DNA of 64,000 nt from Pseudomonas sp. B21-028 (GCF_024749045.1 NZ_CP087184.1:5518001-5582000), one strand, 5' to 3'; shown: positions 36,589 to 48,524, numbered from the stretch's first letter. The notes: generated by a model not told the origin, from the sequence alone. Made by a program: numbers and translations.

Positions 36589-39412
36589 AGTGGCGAACCT
36601 CGCCGGTGCCGCTGATGTTGTCGACACAACGTCCGCAGATTTCCGGATGTTCCGGATTCACGCCGACGTCTTCGCGGCAATGCCAGCAACGGGCGCACTT
36701 GACGAAGCCCGACTTGACCACCTTGAGCTTCAGCCCGGCCACTTCGGTCACCACGGCATCGGCCGGGGCCTGCGCCAACGGCGCGACACTGGCGGTGGAG
36801 GTGATCAGCACGAAGCGCAGTTCGTTGCCCAGCCTGGCCAGGTCGCCGCTCAGGGCCTCTTCGGCGTAGAGGGTCACCTCGGCTTGCAGGTTGCCACCGA
36901 CGGCCTTGGCCGCGCGCTGGATTTCCATTTCCTTGTTGACCGCAGTCTTGACCGCCATGATCCGGTCCCAGTAGGCACGGTCCAGCTCGAAGCCTTGCGG
37001 CAATTCGGTGAGGCCTTCGTACCAGGTATTGAGCATCACCGATTCGTTGCGCTCGCCCGGCAGGTACTCCCACAGCTCATCGGCGGTGAACGCCAGGATC
37101 GGCGCGATCCAGCGCACCAACGCCTCGCTGATGTGGAACAGCGCGGTCTGGCACGAGCGGCGTGCCTTGCTGTTGGCGCCGGTGGTGTACTGGCGATCCT
37201 TGATGATGTCGAGATAGAAACCACCCAGTTCCTGCACGCAGAAATTGTGGATCTTCGAGTAGACATTCCAGAAGCGGTATTCGCCGTAGTGTTCCTGCAA
37301 TTCGCGTTGCAGCAGCAGGGTACGGTCCACGGCCCAGCGGTCCAGGGCCAACATGTCTTCGGCCGGCAGCAGGTCGGTGGCCGGGTTGAAACCGGTCAGG
37401 TTCGACAGCAGGAAGCGCGCGGTATTACGGATGCGCCGGTAGGCGTCCGCGCTGCGCTGCAGGATCTGCTCGGAAACCGCCATCTCGCCGGAGTAGTCGG
37501 TGGAGGCGACCCACAGGCGCATGATGTCGGCGCCCAGGGTGTCGTTGACCTTCTGCGGCGCGATCACGTTGCCCAGGGACTTGGACATCTTGCGGCCGGA
37601 CTCGTCGACGGTGAAGCCGTGGGTCAGCAGCTCGCGGTACGGCGCGTGGTTGTCGATGGCGCAACCGGTCAGCAATGACGAGTGGAACCAGCCGCGATGC
37701 TGGTCCGAACCTTCCAGGTACAGGTCGGCACGCGGGCCGCTCTCGTGGCCCATCGGGTGCGAACCGCGCAGCACGTGCCAGTGGGTGGTGCCGGAGTCGA
37801 ACCAGACGTCCAGGGTGTCGCTGATCTTGTCGTACAGCGGCGCTTCGTCGCCCAGCAGCTCGACGGCATCGAGCTTGAACCAGGCTTCGATGCCTTCGGC
37901 TTCGACGCGCTTGGCCACGGCTTCCATCAGTTCGACAGTACGCGGGTGCAGCTCGCCGCTTTCCTTGTTCAGGAAAAACGGGATCGGCACGCCCCAGTTG
38001 CGCTGGCGGGAGATGCACCAGTCAGGACGGTTGGCGATCATCGAGTGCAGGCGCGCCTGGCCCCAGGCCGGGACGAACTGAGTGTCCTCGATGGCCTTGA
38101 GCGAGCGCTGGCGCAGGGTGTCGCCGCTGGTTGGCTGCTTGTCCATGCCGATGAACCACTGCGCGGTGGCGCGGTAGATCAATGGGGTCTTGTGGCGCCA
38201 GCAGTGCATGTAGCTGTGTTCGATGACGGTGGTGTGCAGCAGCGCGCCGACTTCGGTCAGCTTGTCGACGATGGCCGGGTTGGCCTTGAAGATGAACTGG
38301 CCACCGAAAAACTCCAGGGATGGCGCGTACACGCCATTACTTTGAACTGGATTGAGGATGTCATCGTTGACGAGGCCGTATTTCTTGCAGATGACGAAGT
38401 CGTCCACACCATAGGCAGGCGAGCAGTGAACGATACCGGTGCCAGCGCTCAGTTCGACGTAGTCAGCCAGATAGATTGGCGACAGACGATCATAGAACGG
38501 GTGACGGAAGTTGATAAGTTCCAGCGCCGAGCCTGGCGCGGTCGCCAGCACCGAGCCTTCGAGGCCGTAGCGGGACAGGCAGGACTCGACCAGCTCTTCG
38601 GCCAGCACCAGCAGCTTGTCGCCAACGTCGACCAGGGCGTAGTTGAACTCCGGGTGGACGTTCAGCGCCTGGTTGGCCGGGATGGTCCACGGAGTGGTGG
38701 TCCAGATCACGATGGCGGCCGGCTTGGCCAGCTTGCCCAGGCCGAAAGCGGCGGCGAGCTTGTCTTCATCGGCAATCGGGAACGCCACGTCGATGGTCGA
38801 CGACTTCTTGTTTTCGTACTCGACTTCCGCCTCGGCCAGGGCCGAACCGCAATCGAAGCACCAGTTCACCGGCTTGAGGCCCTTGAACACGAAGCCACCC
38901 TCGACGATTTTCGCCAGGGCACGGATTTCGCCGGCTTCGTTCTTGAAGTCCATGGTCTTGTAGGGGTTGGCGAAGTCACCCAGCACGCCGAGGCGGATGA
39001 ATTCGGACTTCTGCCCTTCGATCTGCTCGGTGGCGTAGGCACGGCACAGCTCGCGGGTCTTGTCCGCGCCCAGATTCTTGCCGTGGGTCACTTCCACCTT
39101 GTGTTCGATCGGCAGGCCGTGGCAATCCCAGCCTGGGACATACGGCGCGTCAAAACCCGACAAGGTCTTGGAGCGGATGATCATGTCCTTGAGAATCTTG
39201 TTCAGCGCGTGACCGATGTGAATGGTGCCGTTGGCGTACGGAGGGCCGTCGTGCAGGACGAACTTCGGACGATCCTTGCCAATTTCGCGCAACTTTCCGT
39301 ACAGGCCAATGCTGTCCCAACGCTGCAGAATCTGTGGTTCGCGCTGAGGCAGGCCGGCCTTCATCGGGAAGGCGGTGTCCGGAAGGTTTAGCGTGGCTTT
39401 ATAGTCGGTCAT
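36581..39412 (-). CDS. ileS: Isoleucine-tRNA ligase
   Basis: A 943-residue class I aminoacyl-tRNA synthetase. The HIGH motif lies in '[15 protein letters not shown]', the KMSKS motif in '[10 protein letters not shown]', and the editing domain occupies about residues 200-400. A C-terminal zinc site is formed by cysteines in '[12 protein letters not shown]' and 'ICGRCVDNI'. Length is normal for the bacterial enzyme. It follows ribF after 13 bp and is coupled to lspA. Confidence 0.98.
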   Translation of the reverse strand: MTDYKATLNLPDTAFPMKAGLPQREPQILQRWDSIGLYGKLREIGKDRPKFVLHDGPPYANGTIHIGHALNKILKDMIIRSKTLSGFDAPYVPGWDCHGLPIEHKVEVTHGKNLGADKTRELCRAYATEQIEGQKSEFIRLGVLGDFANPYKTMDFKNEAGEIRALAKIVEGGFVFKGLKPVNWCFDCGSALAEAEVEYENKKSSTIDVAFPIADEDKLAAAFGLGKLAKPAAIVIWTTTPWTIPANQALNVHPEFNYALVDVGDKLLVLAEELVESCLSRYGLEGSVLATAPGSALELINFRHPFYDRLSPIYLADYVELSAGTGIVHCSPAYGVDDFVICKKYGLVNDDILNPVQSNGVYAPSLEFFGGQFIFKANPAIVDKLTEVGALLHTTVIEHSYMHCWRHKTPLIYRATAQWFIGMDKQPTSGDTLRQRSLKAIEDTQFVPAWGQARLHSMIANRPDWCISRQRNWGVPIPFFLNKESGELHPRTVELMEAVAKRVEAEGIEAWFKLDAVELLGDEAPLYDKISDTLDVWFDSGTTHWHVLRGSHPMGHESGPRADLYLEGSDQHRGWFHSSLLTGCAIDNHAPYRELLTHGFTVDESGRKMSKSLGNVIAPQKVNDTLGADIMRLWVASTDYSGEMAVSEQILQRSADAYRRIRNTARFLLSNLTGFNPATDLLPAEDMLALDRWAVDRTLLLQRELQEHYGEYRFWNVYSKIHNFCVQELGGFYLDIIKDRQYTTGANSKARRSCQTALFHISEALVRWIAPILAFTADELWEYLPGERNESVMLNTWYEGLTELPQGFELDRAYWDRIMAVKTAVNKEMEIQRAAKAVGGNLQAEVTLYAEEALSGDLARLGNELRFVLITSTASVAPLAQAPADAVVTEVAGLKLKVVKSGFVKCARCWHCREDVGVNPEHPEICGRCVDNISGTGEVRHYA

Positions 39413-39425
39413 TTAAGGCTCTTCA

Positions 39426-40364
39426 TTAGCGATTGGCGCTGGTTGCGACAAGGGCACGGGCGGCGGCGATATCTGCATGGATCGCCGTCTTGAGCGCCTC
39501 CAGGGAGGCAAAACGCTGCTCTTCACGCAGCTTCTGGTGGAAAACCACCGTCAAACGCCGGTCATACAGATCGCCGGCAAAATCCAGAACATGTACTTCG
39601 AGATGGGCCTTGCCATCTCCCTGGACCGTGGGGCGCACGCCGATATTGGCGACGCCGGGCCAGGCCTTGCCGTCGATCTCGACGCTCACCAGGAACACCC
39701 CGGTCAGCGGCACACGACGGCGCTTGAGCTGCACGTTGGCGGTCGGCGTACCCAATTGGCGCGCCAGCTTCTGTCCGTGCAGGATCCGCCCGGCAATCCG
39801 GTACGGACGGCCAAGCAAGCGCTCGGCCAACTCGAAGTCGGCAGCGGCCAGGGCATTGCGGACCTGGGTGCTGCTGACACGCAAGCCATCCATCTCGACG
39901 GTCTGCGCCGCTTCAACGGTAAAGCCACGGGCGAGGCCGGCCTGCTGCAAGTAGGTGAAATCCCCTGCCCTGTCGCAGCCGAAACGGAAATCGTCACCGA
40001 CCTCCAGATGCTTCACGTCGAGACCGCTCACCAGGATGGTTTCGACGAACTCGGCGGCGCTGAGCTTGCTCAGGCGCTCGTTGAAAGCCAGGCACAGGAC
40101 CCGGTCGACGCCTTCGGCGGCCAGCAGTTGCAGTTTGTCCCGCAAGCGGGCCAGACGGGCCGGCGCGGTCTCGGGGGCAAAGAACTCCCGGGGTTGTGGC
40201 TCGAAGATGACCACGCAACTGGGCAGGCCCAGCTCCAGCGCACGCTCGCGCAGCCGCGCCAGGATAGCCTGGTGGCCACGGTGAACACCGTCGAAGTTGC
40301 CAATGGTGGCGACACAGCCCCGATGCCGGGGACGCAGGTTGTGGAGGCCTCGAACCAGCTGCAT
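39426..40364 (-). CDS. ribF: Bifunctional riboflavin kinase / FAD synthetase RibF
   Basis: A 312-residue enzyme that converts riboflavin to FMN and then FAD. The N-terminal adenylyltransferase domain has 'ATIGNFDGVHRGHQAIL'. The C-terminal kinase domain has 'GTPTANVQLKRRRVPLTGVF'. The start at 40364 (MQLVRGLHNLRP) is standard for Pseudomonas; the frame extends to 40403. It lies between murJ and ileS on the same strand, an arrangement common in gammaproteobacteria. Confidence 0.96.
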   Translation of the reverse strand: MQLVRGLHNLRPRHRGCVATIGNFDGVHRGHQAILARLRERALELGLPSCVVIFEPQPREFFAPETAPARLARLRDKLQLLAAEGVDRVLCLAFNERLSKLSAAEFVETILVSGLDVKHLEVGDDFRFGCDRAGDFTYLQQAGLARGFTVEAAQTVEMDGLRVSSTQVRNALAAADFELAERLLGRPYRIAGRILHGQKLARQLGTPTANVQLKRRRVPLTGVFLVSVEIDGKAWPGVANIGVRPTVQGDGKAHLEVHVLDFAGDLYDRRLTVVFHQKLREEQRFASLEALKTAIHADIAAARALVATSANR

Positions 40365-40493
40365 AACGCGCTTCTTGCTCATAAAGTGGCCGATTATAAC
40401 CACACCCGGCGGTCAACGACAGGCAACACCGTAACCCAAAGTGATCGAACCGACAAAACCGCTGCCCGACCCGCCCTTATCGACAGTAATCCC

Positions 40494-42032
40494 TCAGCTC
40501 AAGGCCTTGCGATTGAAGTCTCGCAGACGGAACCCCATCAGCAACAACATGCCGAAATACGCCACCACACCCGCGACGACCAGCACGCCCAGGCGCAGGA
40601 AACGTTCGAGCATCTGCCCGTCGCCCCAGGCCGGCATGAAATACATCGCCCCGAGCAGCACCGCCGCCATCACCCCCACGGCCACCAACAGCTTGAGGCC
40701 GAACTTGCCCCAGCCCGGCTGCGGTTGATACATCTTCTGCTTGCGCAGTTGGTAGAACAGCAACCCGGCGTTGAGGCAGGCGCCAATACTGATCGCCAAC
40801 GCCAGCCCGGCGTGGGCCAGGGGACCGATCAGCAAGAGGTTGAACAATTGCGTCATCACCAGAGTGAAAATGGCGATCTTTACCGGTGTGCGGATGTTCT
40901 GCTGGGCATAGAAACCTGGCGCCAGCACCTTGATCAGGATGATCCCCAGCAACCCCACCGAGTAAGCGATCAGGGCCCGCTGGGTCATCAGGGCATCGAA
41001 CGCCTTGAACTGGCCATACTGGAACAGCGAGACGGTCAAGGGCTCCGCCAGGATCCCCAAGGCCACCGCGCAAGGCAGCACCAGCACAAAGCACAGGCGC
41101 AGGCCCCAGTCGAGAATGCGCGAGTACTCCTGGCGGTCCCGGCTGGCATAGGTCTTGGCCAGGGTCGGCAACAGGATCGTGCCCAGCGCCACGCCCAGCA
41201 CGCCGGACGGCAATTCCATCAAACGGTCGGCGTAGTACATCCACGACACCGAACCGGCCACCAGGAACGAAGCGAAAATAGTGTTGATGATCAGGGAAAT
41301 CTGACTCACCGATACCCCGAGGATCGCCGGCAACATCTGTTTCAGCACCCGCCAGACGCCGCTGTCGCGCAGGTTCAGGCGCGGCAGTACCAGCATGCCG
41401 ATCTTCTTCAGGTAGGGCAGTTGGTACAGCAGCTGCGCCAGGCCACCCACCAGCACCGCCCAACCGAGGGCCATTACCGGAGGGTTGAAGTACGGCGTCA
41501 GGAACACCGCAAACACGATCATGCTGACATTGAGCAGCGTCGGCACGAAGGCCGGCACCGAAAACCGGTTCCAGGTATTGAGAATCGCCCCGGCCAGGGA
41601 CGACAGGGAAATCAGCAATATATAAGGAAAGGTCACCCGCAAGAGATCCGTGGTGAGCTGGTATTTTTCCGGAGTATCGGTAAAACCCGGCGCCGTGGCC
41701 CAGATCACCCAGGGCGCGGCGAGCATGCCCGCCGTCGTGACGAGCGCCAGCACCAGTGTCAGAAGACCAGTGACATAGGCAATGAACGTGCGGGTCGCCT
41801 CGTCGCCCTTCTGGCTTTTATATTCCGCCAGGATCGGCACGAAGGCCTGGGAAAATGCCCCTTCGGCGAAGATCCGACGCAGCAGGTTGGGCAGCTTGAA
41901 GGCGATGAAGAAGGCGTCGGTGGCCATTCCGGCGCCGAATATCCGTGCGATGAGCGTGTCACGGACAAACCCCAGGACGCGGGAAAGCATCGTGATAGAG
42001 CTGACGGCAGCCAACGATTTGAGCAGATTCAT
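40494..42032 (-). CDS. murJ: Lipid II flippase MurJ
   Basis: A 512-residue MOP-superfamily membrane protein with about 14 transmembrane helices. It moves lipid II across the inner membrane for peptidoglycan synthesis. Family signatures include '[20 protein letters not shown]' and '[20 protein letters not shown]'. The conserved basic residues of the central cavity near the N terminus are present. It is divergent from rpsT, as in P. aeruginosa (PA4562/PA4563), and lies 129 bp upstream of ribF. Confidence 0.97.
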   Translation of the reverse strand: MNLLKSLAAVSSITMLSRVLGFVRDTLIARIFGAGMATDAFFIAFKLPNLLRRIFAEGAFSQAFVPILAEYKSQKGDEATRTFIAYVTGLLTLVLALVTTAGMLAAPWVIWATAPGFTDTPEKYQLTTDLLRVTFPYILLISLSSLAGAILNTWNRFSVPAFVPTLLNVSMIVFAVFLTPYFNPPVMALGWAVLVGGLAQLLYQLPYLKKIGMLVLPRLNLRDSGVWRVLKQMLPAILGVSVSQISLIINTIFASFLVAGSVSWMYYADRLMELPSGVLGVALGTILLPTLAKTYASRDRQEYSRILDWGLRLCFVLVLPCAVALGILAEPLTVSLFQYGQFKAFDALMTQRALIAYSVGLLGIILIKVLAPGFYAQQNIRTPVKIAIFTLVMTQLFNLLLIGPLAHAGLALAISIGACLNAGLLFYQLRKQKMYQPQPGWGKFGLKLLVAVGVMAAVLLGAMYFMPAWGDGQMLERFLRLGVLVVAGVVAYFGMLLLMGFRLRDFNRKALS

Positions 42033-42204
42033 GAAAAGAGTTTCAGCCTGTCGATAAACAGCAGGCGAACAACGCGCCCACTTGTGCGATACTCCGCGCC
42101 GCTAAACAGCACAGCGCCAAAGCCCGCGAGTTTACAGGTCACACGCCGGAAAGAAATCATCCGGTGCGTTGTACCTGCCATTCAGCGGAACGCGTCACCC
42201 GCCC

Positions 42205-42233
42205 TTGACAAGACCTCAACTCATCGGCATGAT
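42205..42233 (+). promoter_or_regulatory. Sigma70 promoter of rpsT
   Basis: TTGACA (42205-42210), a 17-bp spacer and CATGAT (42228-42233), then a GC-rich discriminator (TCGCGGCC). It lies about 45-50 bp before the rpsT start. The GC-rich stretch after the -10 box is typical of growth-rate-controlled ribosomal promoters. Confidence 0.8.
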
Positions 42234-42286
42234 TCGCGGCCTATTTTGTTTGCTATTTCCCAAAAAGTCTTTCGAGGAGCTCGACG

Positions 42287-42565
42287 GTGGCCAACTCACC
42301 TTCCGCCAAAAAACGTGCAAAACAGGCTGAGAAGCGTCGCAGCCACAACGCCAGCCTGCGTTCCATGGTTCGTACCTACATCAAAAACGTAGTTAAGGCC
42401 ATCGACGCAAAAGACGCTGAAAAAGCTCAAGCTGCCTACGTTCTGGCTGTGCCTGTTATCGACCGTATGGCCGATAAAGGCATCATCCACAAGAACAAAG
42501 CTGCTCGTCATAAGAGCCGCCTGAATGGCCATGTAAAGGCCCTGAACGTTGCCGCTGCTGCCTAA
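42287..42565 (+). CDS. rpsT: 30S ribosomal protein S20
   Basis: A 92-residue basic, helical ribosomal protein ([20 protein letters not shown]) that binds 16S rRNA. The start codon is GTG at 42287 with a strong GAGGAG Shine-Dalgarno. E. coli rpsT also uses a non-ATG start (UUG) as part of S20 autoregulation, so the weak start may have the same purpose here. Promoter and terminator are both visible, so it is monocistronic. Confidence 0.98.
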   Translation: MANSPSAKKRAKQAEKRRSHNASLRSMVRTYIKNVVKAIDAKDAEKAQAAYVLAVPVIDRMADKGIIHKNKAARHKSRLNGHVKALNVAAAA

Positions 42566-42578
42566 GCGACGCGCTCGT

Positions 42579-42607
42579 TAAAAAACCGACCTCAGGGTCG
42601 GTTTTTA
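42579..42607 (+). terminator. Terminator of rpsT
   Basis: AAAAAACCGACC-TCAG-GGTCGGTTTTTATT, a perfect stem followed by a T run, 14 bp after the rpsT stop. It can also work in reverse because of the A run. Confidence 0.93.
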
Positions 42608-42677
42608 TTGCCTGGGATTTTTCACACCACGCAAATTTATGTGGGTAATGCCGCTCACTTAAGGAAGTAGCTAAACC

Positions 42678-42798
42678 TGTGGCGAGGGGATTTATCCCCG
42701 CCGGGTCGCGAAGCGACCCTTAAACCTGAGCATGCGATGTGTCAGGCGGGCTGAGGGGACTGCTTCGCAGTCCAGCAGGGATAAATCCTCTCGCCACA
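42678..42798. repeat. Family-B inverted repeat between rpsT and creA
   Basis: Left arm TGTGGCGAGGGGATTTATCC, right arm GGGATAAATCCTCTCGCCACA, with the inner stems GGGTCGCGAAGCGACCC and GGACTGCTTCGCAGTCC. Here the inner sequences of the two arms differ, so it folds as two local hairpins within the large inverted repeat. Confidence 0.9.
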
Positions 42799-42828
42799 TT
42801 TAGCCCTCTCACAGGGGCTATGTGTTGA

Positions 42829-43293
42829 TTATTGAGGACGAGCCCACGGCAGGATTGGAATCGCCGTCACCGCGTTCTGCGGACTGCCCTCGATCACGCG
42901 GTCGCTGTAGACCAGGTACACCAGCGTATTGCGCTTCTTGTCGAGGAAGCGCACCACCTGCATGGTCTTGAACACCAGCGAGGTGCGCTCGCGGAATACT
43001 TCCTCGCCGTCCTTGAGCTCACCCTTGAAGCTGATCGGCCCCACCTGACGACAGGCGATGGACGCCTCGGCACGATCCTCGGCCAGACCCAGACCACCTT
43101 TCACGCCTCCGGTCTTGGCCCGGGACAGGTAGCAGGTCACGCCATCCACCTTGGGATCGTCGAACGCCTCAACCACGATCCGGTCGTTCGGCCCGACAAA
43201 CTTGAATACCGTCGATACCTGGCCAATCTCCTCGGCCGAGGCCAGCAGCGGCATCGCCAACAGCAGGCCGATCAATCCTTTTGCCAAACCCAT
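42829..43293 (-). CDS. creA: CreA family periplasmic protein
   Basis: A 154-residue protein with a signal peptide ([20 protein letters not shown]) and a CreA domain, recognised by '[20 protein letters not shown]', '[20 protein letters not shown]' and '[17 protein letters not shown]'-like sequence near the C terminus (here [17 protein letters not shown]). Two cysteines (VTCYLS, IACRQV) could form a disulfide. Function unknown. It lies 9 bp downstream of proB and is probably co-transcribed. Confidence 0.92.
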   Translation of the reverse strand: MGLAKGLIGLLLAMPLLASAEEIGQVSTVFKFVGPNDRIVVEAFDDPKVDGVTCYLSRAKTGGVKGGLGLAEDRAEASIACRQVGPISFKGELKDGEEVFRERTSLVFKTMQVVRFLDKKRNTLVYLVYSDRVIEGSPQNAVTAIPILPWARPQ

Positions 43294-43302
43294 GTAATTT
43301 CC

Positions 43303-44421
43303 TTAGACAAGAATCAGGTTGTCGCGGTGAACCAGCTCAGGCTCAGCCATGTAACCCAGCAGACCGACAATCGCATCAGACGATTGGCCGATGATTTTCT
43401 GTGCTTCCAGCGCGCTGTAGTTAGCCAGGCCACGAGCGATCTCGCGACCATCCGGCGCCACGCACACCACCATTTCGCCACGCCGGAAGCTACCCTGGAC
43501 CAGTTTCACACCCACTGGCAGCAGGCTTTTGTTGCCCTTCGACAACGCCGTCACGGCACCCGCATCCAGCACCAGGGTGCCACGGGTTTGCAGGTGCCCG
43601 GCCAGCCACTGCTTGCGCGCCGCCAACATGCCGCGCTCAGGCGAGAGCAACGTACCAATGTGCTCGCCCGCCTTCAGGCGATCCAGCACCCGCTCCAATC
43701 GCCCACCGATGATGATGGTATGGGCACCGGAGCGCGCCGCCAGACGCGCAGCACGCAGCTTGGTCTGCATGCCACCACGCCCCAGCGCGCCGCCAGTACC
43801 GCCCGCCACCGCATCCAGAGCCGGGTCATCGGCACGGGCTTCGTAGATCAGCTTGGCATCGGGGTTGCTGCGCGGATCAGCGTCGAACATGCCATCACGA
43901 TCCGTGAGAATCACCAGCAGATCGGCTTCCACCAGGTTTGCCACCAGCGCGGCCAGGGTGTCGTTGTCGCCAAAGCGGATTTCATCGGTGACCACGGTAT
44001 CGTTCTCGTTGATCACCGGGATGACCTTCAGCTCTACCAGCGCTCGCAAGGTGCTGCGGGCATTGAGGTAGCGCTTGCGGTCGGAGAGGTCATCGTGGGT
44101 CAGGAGAATCTGCGCCGTATGACGGCCATGCTCGGCGAAGCTGGATTCCCAGGCCTGTACAAGACCCATCTGGCCGATGGCGGCGGCTGCCTGCAATTCG
44201 TGCATCGCGCTGGGTCGCGACGTCCAGCCCAGACGGCTCATGCCGGCTGCCACAGCCCCCGAAGAGACCAGCACCAGCTCGACGCCAGCCTCATGCAAGG
44301 CCACCATCTGCTCGACCCACACCGCCATTGCCTTGCGATCCAGGCCCTTGCCATCCGCCGTCAGCAGTGCGCTGCCGATCTTCACGACCCAGCGCCGCGC
44401 ACCCGTCACCTTGCTCCGCAT
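43303..44421 (-). CDS. proB: Glutamate 5-kinase ProB
   Basis: A 372-residue kinase for the first step of proline synthesis. The N-terminal amino acid kinase domain has '[13 protein letters not shown]' and '[15 protein letters not shown]'. A C-terminal PUA domain (about 275-372) has '[19 protein letters not shown]'. The start at 44421 ([16 protein letters not shown]) is standard in Pseudomonas; a second ATG is immediately upstream at 44424. A strong hairpin lies in the leader at 44442-44465. proB is followed by creA. Confidence 0.96.
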   Translation of the reverse strand: MRSKVTGARRWVVKIGSALLTADGKGLDRKAMAVWVEQMVALHEAGVELVLVSSGAVAAGMSRLGWTSRPSAMHELQAAAAIGQMGLVQAWESSFAEHGRHTAQILLTHDDLSDRKRYLNARSTLRALVELKVIPVINENDTVVTDEIRFGDNDTLAALVANLVEADLLVILTDRDGMFDADPRSNPDAKLIYEARADDPALDAVAGGTGGALGRGGMQTKLRAARLAARSGAHTIIIGGRLERVLDRLKAGEHIGTLLSPERGMLAARKQWLAGHLQTRGTLVLDAGAVTALSKGNKSLLPVGVKLVQGSFRRGEMVVCVAPDGREIARGLANYSALEAQKIIGQSSDAIVGLLGYMAEPELVHRDNLILV

Positions 44422-44441
44422 CATTTTCAACCTTTGCCAGC

Positions 44442-44465
44442 GGACGGCGCGACCCAGCGCCGTCC
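44442..44465 (-). promoter_or_regulatory. Leader hairpin before proB
   Basis: GGACGGCGC pairs perfectly with GCGCCGTCC across a 6-nt loop, 20 bases upstream of the proB ATG and just before the AAAGG ribosome binding site. There is no T run after it, so it is not a terminator. It may affect translation or message stability. Confidence 0.45.
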
Positions 44466-44499
44466 ATGGGATTATTCGTATTTGCGTTTTGCAGACACC

Positions 44500-44523
44500 A
44501 AAACGCCGCTCGAATGAGCGGCG
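44500..44523 (-). terminator. Terminator downstream of obg
   Basis: The minus strand folds as GCCGCT-CATTCG-AGCGGC followed by GTTTT. It lies after the REPIN and about 180 bp downstream of the obg stop, and would separate obg from proB. Confidence 0.6.
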
Positions 44524-44574
44524 CCCTGGAAACCGGCTGGCTGCGATGATAACACCGCGCCGAGCCACTTAAAC

Positions 44575-44667
44575 CCTGTGGGAGCGAGCCTGCTCGCGAA
44601 AGCGCTGGATCAGCAGCATGGATACTGGCTGATATAACGCATTCGCGAGCAGGCTCGCTCCCACAGG
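44575..44667. repeat. REPIN between obg and proB
   Basis: Inverted family-A units CTGTGGGAGCGAGCCTGCTC and GCGAGCAGGCTCGCTCCCAC with a spacer of about 35 bp, located in the 277-bp gap between obg and proB. Confidence 0.9.
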
Positions 44668-44698
44668 TTTCGCAGCTTAACTGACGAACATCTCAGGA

Positions 44699-46054
<1,356 letters not shown>

Positions 46055-46066
46055 TCACCCCACAAA

Positions 46067-46096
46067 CGAAAAAGCCCCGTCGCAAGACAGGGCTTC
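46067..46096 (-). terminator. Terminator downstream of rpmA
   Basis: The minus strand reads AAGCCCTGTC-TTGC-GACGGGGCTTTTTCG, a stem with one G-U pair and a T run, about 20 bp after the rpmA stop. It probably limits read-through into obg. Confidence 0.75.
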
Positions 46097-46112
46097 TCCA
46101 GCATCCTCGCGA

Positions 46113-46370
46113 TTAAGCCGCGACAACGCTCACGTAACGGCGGTTGAAAGCGCCCTTTACTTCGAACTTGATCACGCCTTCGATTTTAGCGAAGAGAGTG
46201 TGATCCTTACCCATGCCTACACCGTAACCGGCGTGGAATTGGGTGCCGCGTTGACGCACGATGATGTTGCCCGGAATGATTTTCTGGCCACCATACATCT
46301 TCACGCCAAGGCGTTTGGCTTCTGAGTCGCGACCGTTACGGGTACTACCACCAGCTTTTTTGTGTGCCAT
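46113..46370 (-). CDS. rpmA: 50S ribosomal protein L27
   Basis: An 85-residue ribosomal protein ([20 protein letters not shown]) whose N terminus reaches the peptidyl transferase centre. The conserved '[12 protein letters not shown]' and '[15 protein letters not shown]' segments are present. It lies 35 bp downstream of rplU in the same operon. Confidence 0.98.
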   Translation of the reverse strand: MAHKKAGGSTRNGRDSEAKRLGVKMYGGQKIIPGNIIVRQRGTQFHAGYGVGMGKDHTLFAKIEGVIKFEVKGAFNRRYVSVVAA

Positions 46371-46405
46371 GAGTTCAATTCTCCTAGTGAGGAATTAGGC
46401 TGAAA

Positions 46406-46720
46406 TTAAGCCTGAATACCGGTGATTTTGATCTCGGTGTACCACTGGCGGTGGCCCATACGCTTCATGTGGTGCTTACGACGACGGAACTTGATGATGC
46501 GGACTTTATCGTGACGACCTTGGGAGATCACTTCAGCCACAACGGTAGCGCCAGCAACAACTGGAGCACCGATATTCACGTCATCGCCATTGGCGACCAA
46601 CAGAACGCGATCAAAAGTCACGGATTCGCCGGTAGCGATTTCCAGTTTTTCGATCTTCAGGTATTCACCTGGGGCGACCTTGTATTGCTTGCCACCAGTA
46701 ACGATTACTGCATAAGACAT
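46406..46720 (-). CDS. rplU: 50S ribosomal protein L21
   Basis: A 104-residue ribosomal protein ([20 protein letters not shown]) that binds 23S rRNA. The C-terminal '[20 protein letters not shown]' motif is conserved. The start at 46720 has a GGAG ribosome binding site; the open frame continues to 46936 through the promoter. First gene of rplU-rpmA. Confidence 0.98.
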   Translation of the reverse strand: MSYAVIVTGGKQYKVAPGEYLKIEKLEIATGESVTFDRVLLVANGDDVNIGAPVVAGATVVAEVISQGRHDKVRIIKFRRRKHHMKRMGHRQWYTEIKITGIQA

Positions 46721-46851
46721 GGTATTTCTCCGATAATCCTGCTCACCCAGCGCTTTATAAGAAGAGGTATTGGCTGGCATGGCTGCATGGGCTGGAAGGC
46801 CCGGATGCAATTGCGTAAGGCAGGTGCTGCCCAGGAAGTTCAGGGTGCGCG

Positions 46852-46880
46852 ATTGTACGCAAGCTGTCCTGGCGATGCAA
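46852..46880 (-). promoter_or_regulatory. Sigma70 promoter of rplU-rpmA
   Basis: The minus strand carries TTGCAT (46875-46880), a 17-bp spacer and TACAAT (46852-46857), followed by a GC-rich discriminator (CGCGCACC). The leader would be about 125 nt long. Confidence 0.82.
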
Positions 46881-46898
46881 GTAGCCGTCCATCGTGCC

Positions 46899-46927
46899 TT
46901 GACAGCCCCGGACGTGGGTCCTAGCAT
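46899..46927 (+). promoter_or_regulatory. Sigma70 promoter of ispB
   Basis: TTGACA (46899-46904), a 17-bp spacer and TAGCAT (46922-46927), about 33 bp before the ispB ATG. Its -35 box is only 18 bp from the -35 box of the divergent rplU promoter, so RNA polymerases at the two promoters might interfere. Confidence 0.82.
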
Positions 46928-46959
46928 GCCGCGCAACCCTTCTGGAGCGCCTGTCGCTG

Positions 46960-47928
46960 ATGCAACCCCAAGCTTTCTACCGCGCAGTGGCGGACGATTT
47001 TAGTGCCGTCGACGGCATCATCAAGAAGCAGCTGACTTCCCGAGTGCCGCTGGTGTCGAAAATCGGCGACTACATCACCTCGGCTGGCGGCAAACGCCTG
47101 CGTCCTTTATTAGTGCTCCTGTGTGGCAAGGCCCTGGGCCGCGAAGGCGACGACCTGCGCCTGCTGGCTGCCACCATCGAATTCCTGCATACCGCCACCC
47201 TGCTGCACGACGACGTGGTCGACATGTCTGGCATGCGCCGCGGCCGCTCGACCGCCAATGCCATGTGGGGCAACGCCCCGAGCGTATTGGTGGGCGACTT
47301 CCTGTATTCGCGCTCGTTCGAAATGATGGTCGAACTGGGCTCGATGCCGGTGATGAAGATCCTGTCCCAGGCCACTCGCATCATCGCTGAAGGCGAAGTA
47401 CTGCAGTTGTCCAAGGTGCGTGACGCCAGCACCACGGAGGAAACCTACATGGAGGTCATCCGCGGCAAGACCGCGATGCTCTTCGAAGCCTCGACCCACA
47501 GCGCCGCCGCGCTGGCCGGCGCGACCGCCGAGCAGAGCGAAGCGCTGCGCACCTTCGGCGACCACCTGGGCGTGGCCTTCCAATTGGTGGACGACCTTTT
47601 GGACTACAAGGGCGACGCTGAGACCCTGGGCAAGAACGTCGGTGACGACCTCGCCGAAGGCAAGCCGACCCTGCCGCTGATCTACACCATGCGCGAAGGT
47701 ACGCCAGAACAGGCGGCCCTGGTACGCCAAGCCATCCAGAAAGGCGGGATCGAAGACCTGGAAAGCATTCGTGAAGCGGTCGAAGCTTCCGGCTCGCTGG
47801 ACTACACCGCGAAACTGGCCCAGGACTACGTCGCCCGCGCAATCAAATGCCTCGATGCCCTGCCGGCCAGCGAATACCGCGATGCCCTGGTGGAACTGAG
47901 CGAGTTTGCAGTCGCCCGTACCCACTGA
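46960..47928 (+). CDS. ispB: Octaprenyl/nonaprenyl diphosphate synthase IspB
   Basis: A 322-residue trans-prenyltransferase that makes the long side chain of ubiquinone (Q9 in Pseudomonas). The two aspartate-rich motifs are present: DDVVD in '[18 protein letters not shown]', and DDLLD in '[18 protein letters not shown]'. Length is normal. It is divergent from rplU, as in E. coli and P. aeruginosa, and is followed by a family-B repeat. Confidence 0.96.
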   Translation: MQPQAFYRAVADDFSAVDGIIKKQLTSRVPLVSKIGDYITSAGGKRLRPLLVLLCGKALGREGDDLRLLAATIEFLHTATLLHDDVVDMSGMRRGRSTANAMWGNAPSVLVGDFLYSRSFEMMVELGSMPVMKILSQATRIIAEGEVLQLSKVRDASTTEETYMEVIRGKTAMLFEASTHSAAALAGATAEQSEALRTFGDHLGVAFQLVDDLLDYKGDAETLGKNVGDDLAEGKPTLPLIYTMREGTPEQAALVRQAIQKGGIEDLESIREAVEASGSLDYTAKLAQDYVARAIKCLDALPASEYRDALVELSEFAVARTH

Positions 47929-47940
47929 TCCAAGGGCTTT

Positions 47941-48063
47941 TGTGGCGAGGGGATTTATCCCCGTTGGGCTGCGAAGCAGCCCCAGGGCCTGAGTCCACGG
48001 TGTGTCAGATCGTTTGTTGGGGGGCTGCTTCGCAGCCCAACGGGGATAAATCCCCTCGCCACA
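47941..48063. repeat. Family-B inverted repeat after ispB
   Basis: This is the best-preserved family-B copy. Arms are TGTGGCGAGGGGATTTATCC (then CCGTTGGGCTGCGAAGCAGCCC) and GGGGCTGCTTCGCAGCCCAA (then CGGGGATAAATCCCCTCGCCACA). Arms of about 42 bp are nearly perfect, with a centre of about 38 bp. It lies 12 bp after the ispB stop and may end its transcript. Confidence 0.92.
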
Positions 48064-48145
48064 ATGCCTTCGCAGCACCACCCGCCTCGCAAAAAACCCT
48101 ATACAATGTGCGCCCTTTTGTCCTCCTGATACCCAAGGAACCTTA

Positions 48146-48487
48146 GTGAGCACGTTGCCACCCTGCCCGAAATGCAATTCCGAATACACCTACGAAGACG
48201 GCACTCAGCTGGTCTGCCCGGAGTGCGCCCACGAATGGTCTGCCAGCGGCGAAGTCGAAGCGACGTCCGACGACACCGTGAAGAAAGACTCGGTCGGCAA
48301 TGTCCTGCAGGACGGCGACACTATCACCGTGATCAAGGACCTCAAGGTCAAGGGCACGTCGCTGGTGGTCAAGGTGGGCACCAAGGTCAAGAACATCCGC
48401 CTGTGCGACGGCGATCATGACATCGACTGCAAGATCGATGGCATCGGACCGATGAAACTCAAATCCGAGTTCGTCAGAAAAGTCTGA
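48146..48487 (+). CDS. yjdM: YjdM/PhnA family zinc-ribbon protein
   Basis: A 113-residue protein of the PhnA/YjdM family. An N-terminal zinc ribbon with CPKC (residues 7-10) and CPEC (24-27) is followed by an SH3-like domain with '[20 protein letters not shown]' and '[13 protein letters not shown]'. The family was first linked to phosphonate use but its biochemical role is unclear. The start codon is GTG at 48146, with AAGGAA upstream. It has its own weak terminator. Confidence 0.92.
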   Translation: MSTLPPCPKCNSEYTYEDGTQLVCPECAHEWSASGEVEATSDDTVKKDSVGNVLQDGDTITVIKDLKVKGTSLVVKVGTKVKNIRLCDGDHDIDCKIDGIGPMKLKSEFVRKV

Positions 48488-48499
48488 GTCTTCTGTACC

Positions 48500-48524
48500 C
48501 CATCCCGCGCCTGGCGTGGGATGG
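48500..48524 (+). terminator. Possible terminator of yjdM
   Basis: CCATCCC and GGGATGG form a 7-bp stem around an 11-nt loop, followed by GTTCTT. It lies 12 bp after the yjdM stop. The T tract is poor, so confidence is moderate. Confidence 0.45.

Noticed and set aside
37682..39391. A 569-residue open frame antisense to ileS
   Set aside because: Lies wholly within ileS and has no family features.
39477..42392. A 971-residue open frame on the plus strand antisense to ribF and murJ
   Set aside because: It mirrors the GC-rich codons of the two real genes, spans two unrelated genes and the gap between them, and has no recognisable domain or ribosome binding site.
44425..44568. Extended N terminus of proB up to 44568
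   Set aside because: It would run through the terminator and leader hairpin; the conserved ProB start is at 44421.
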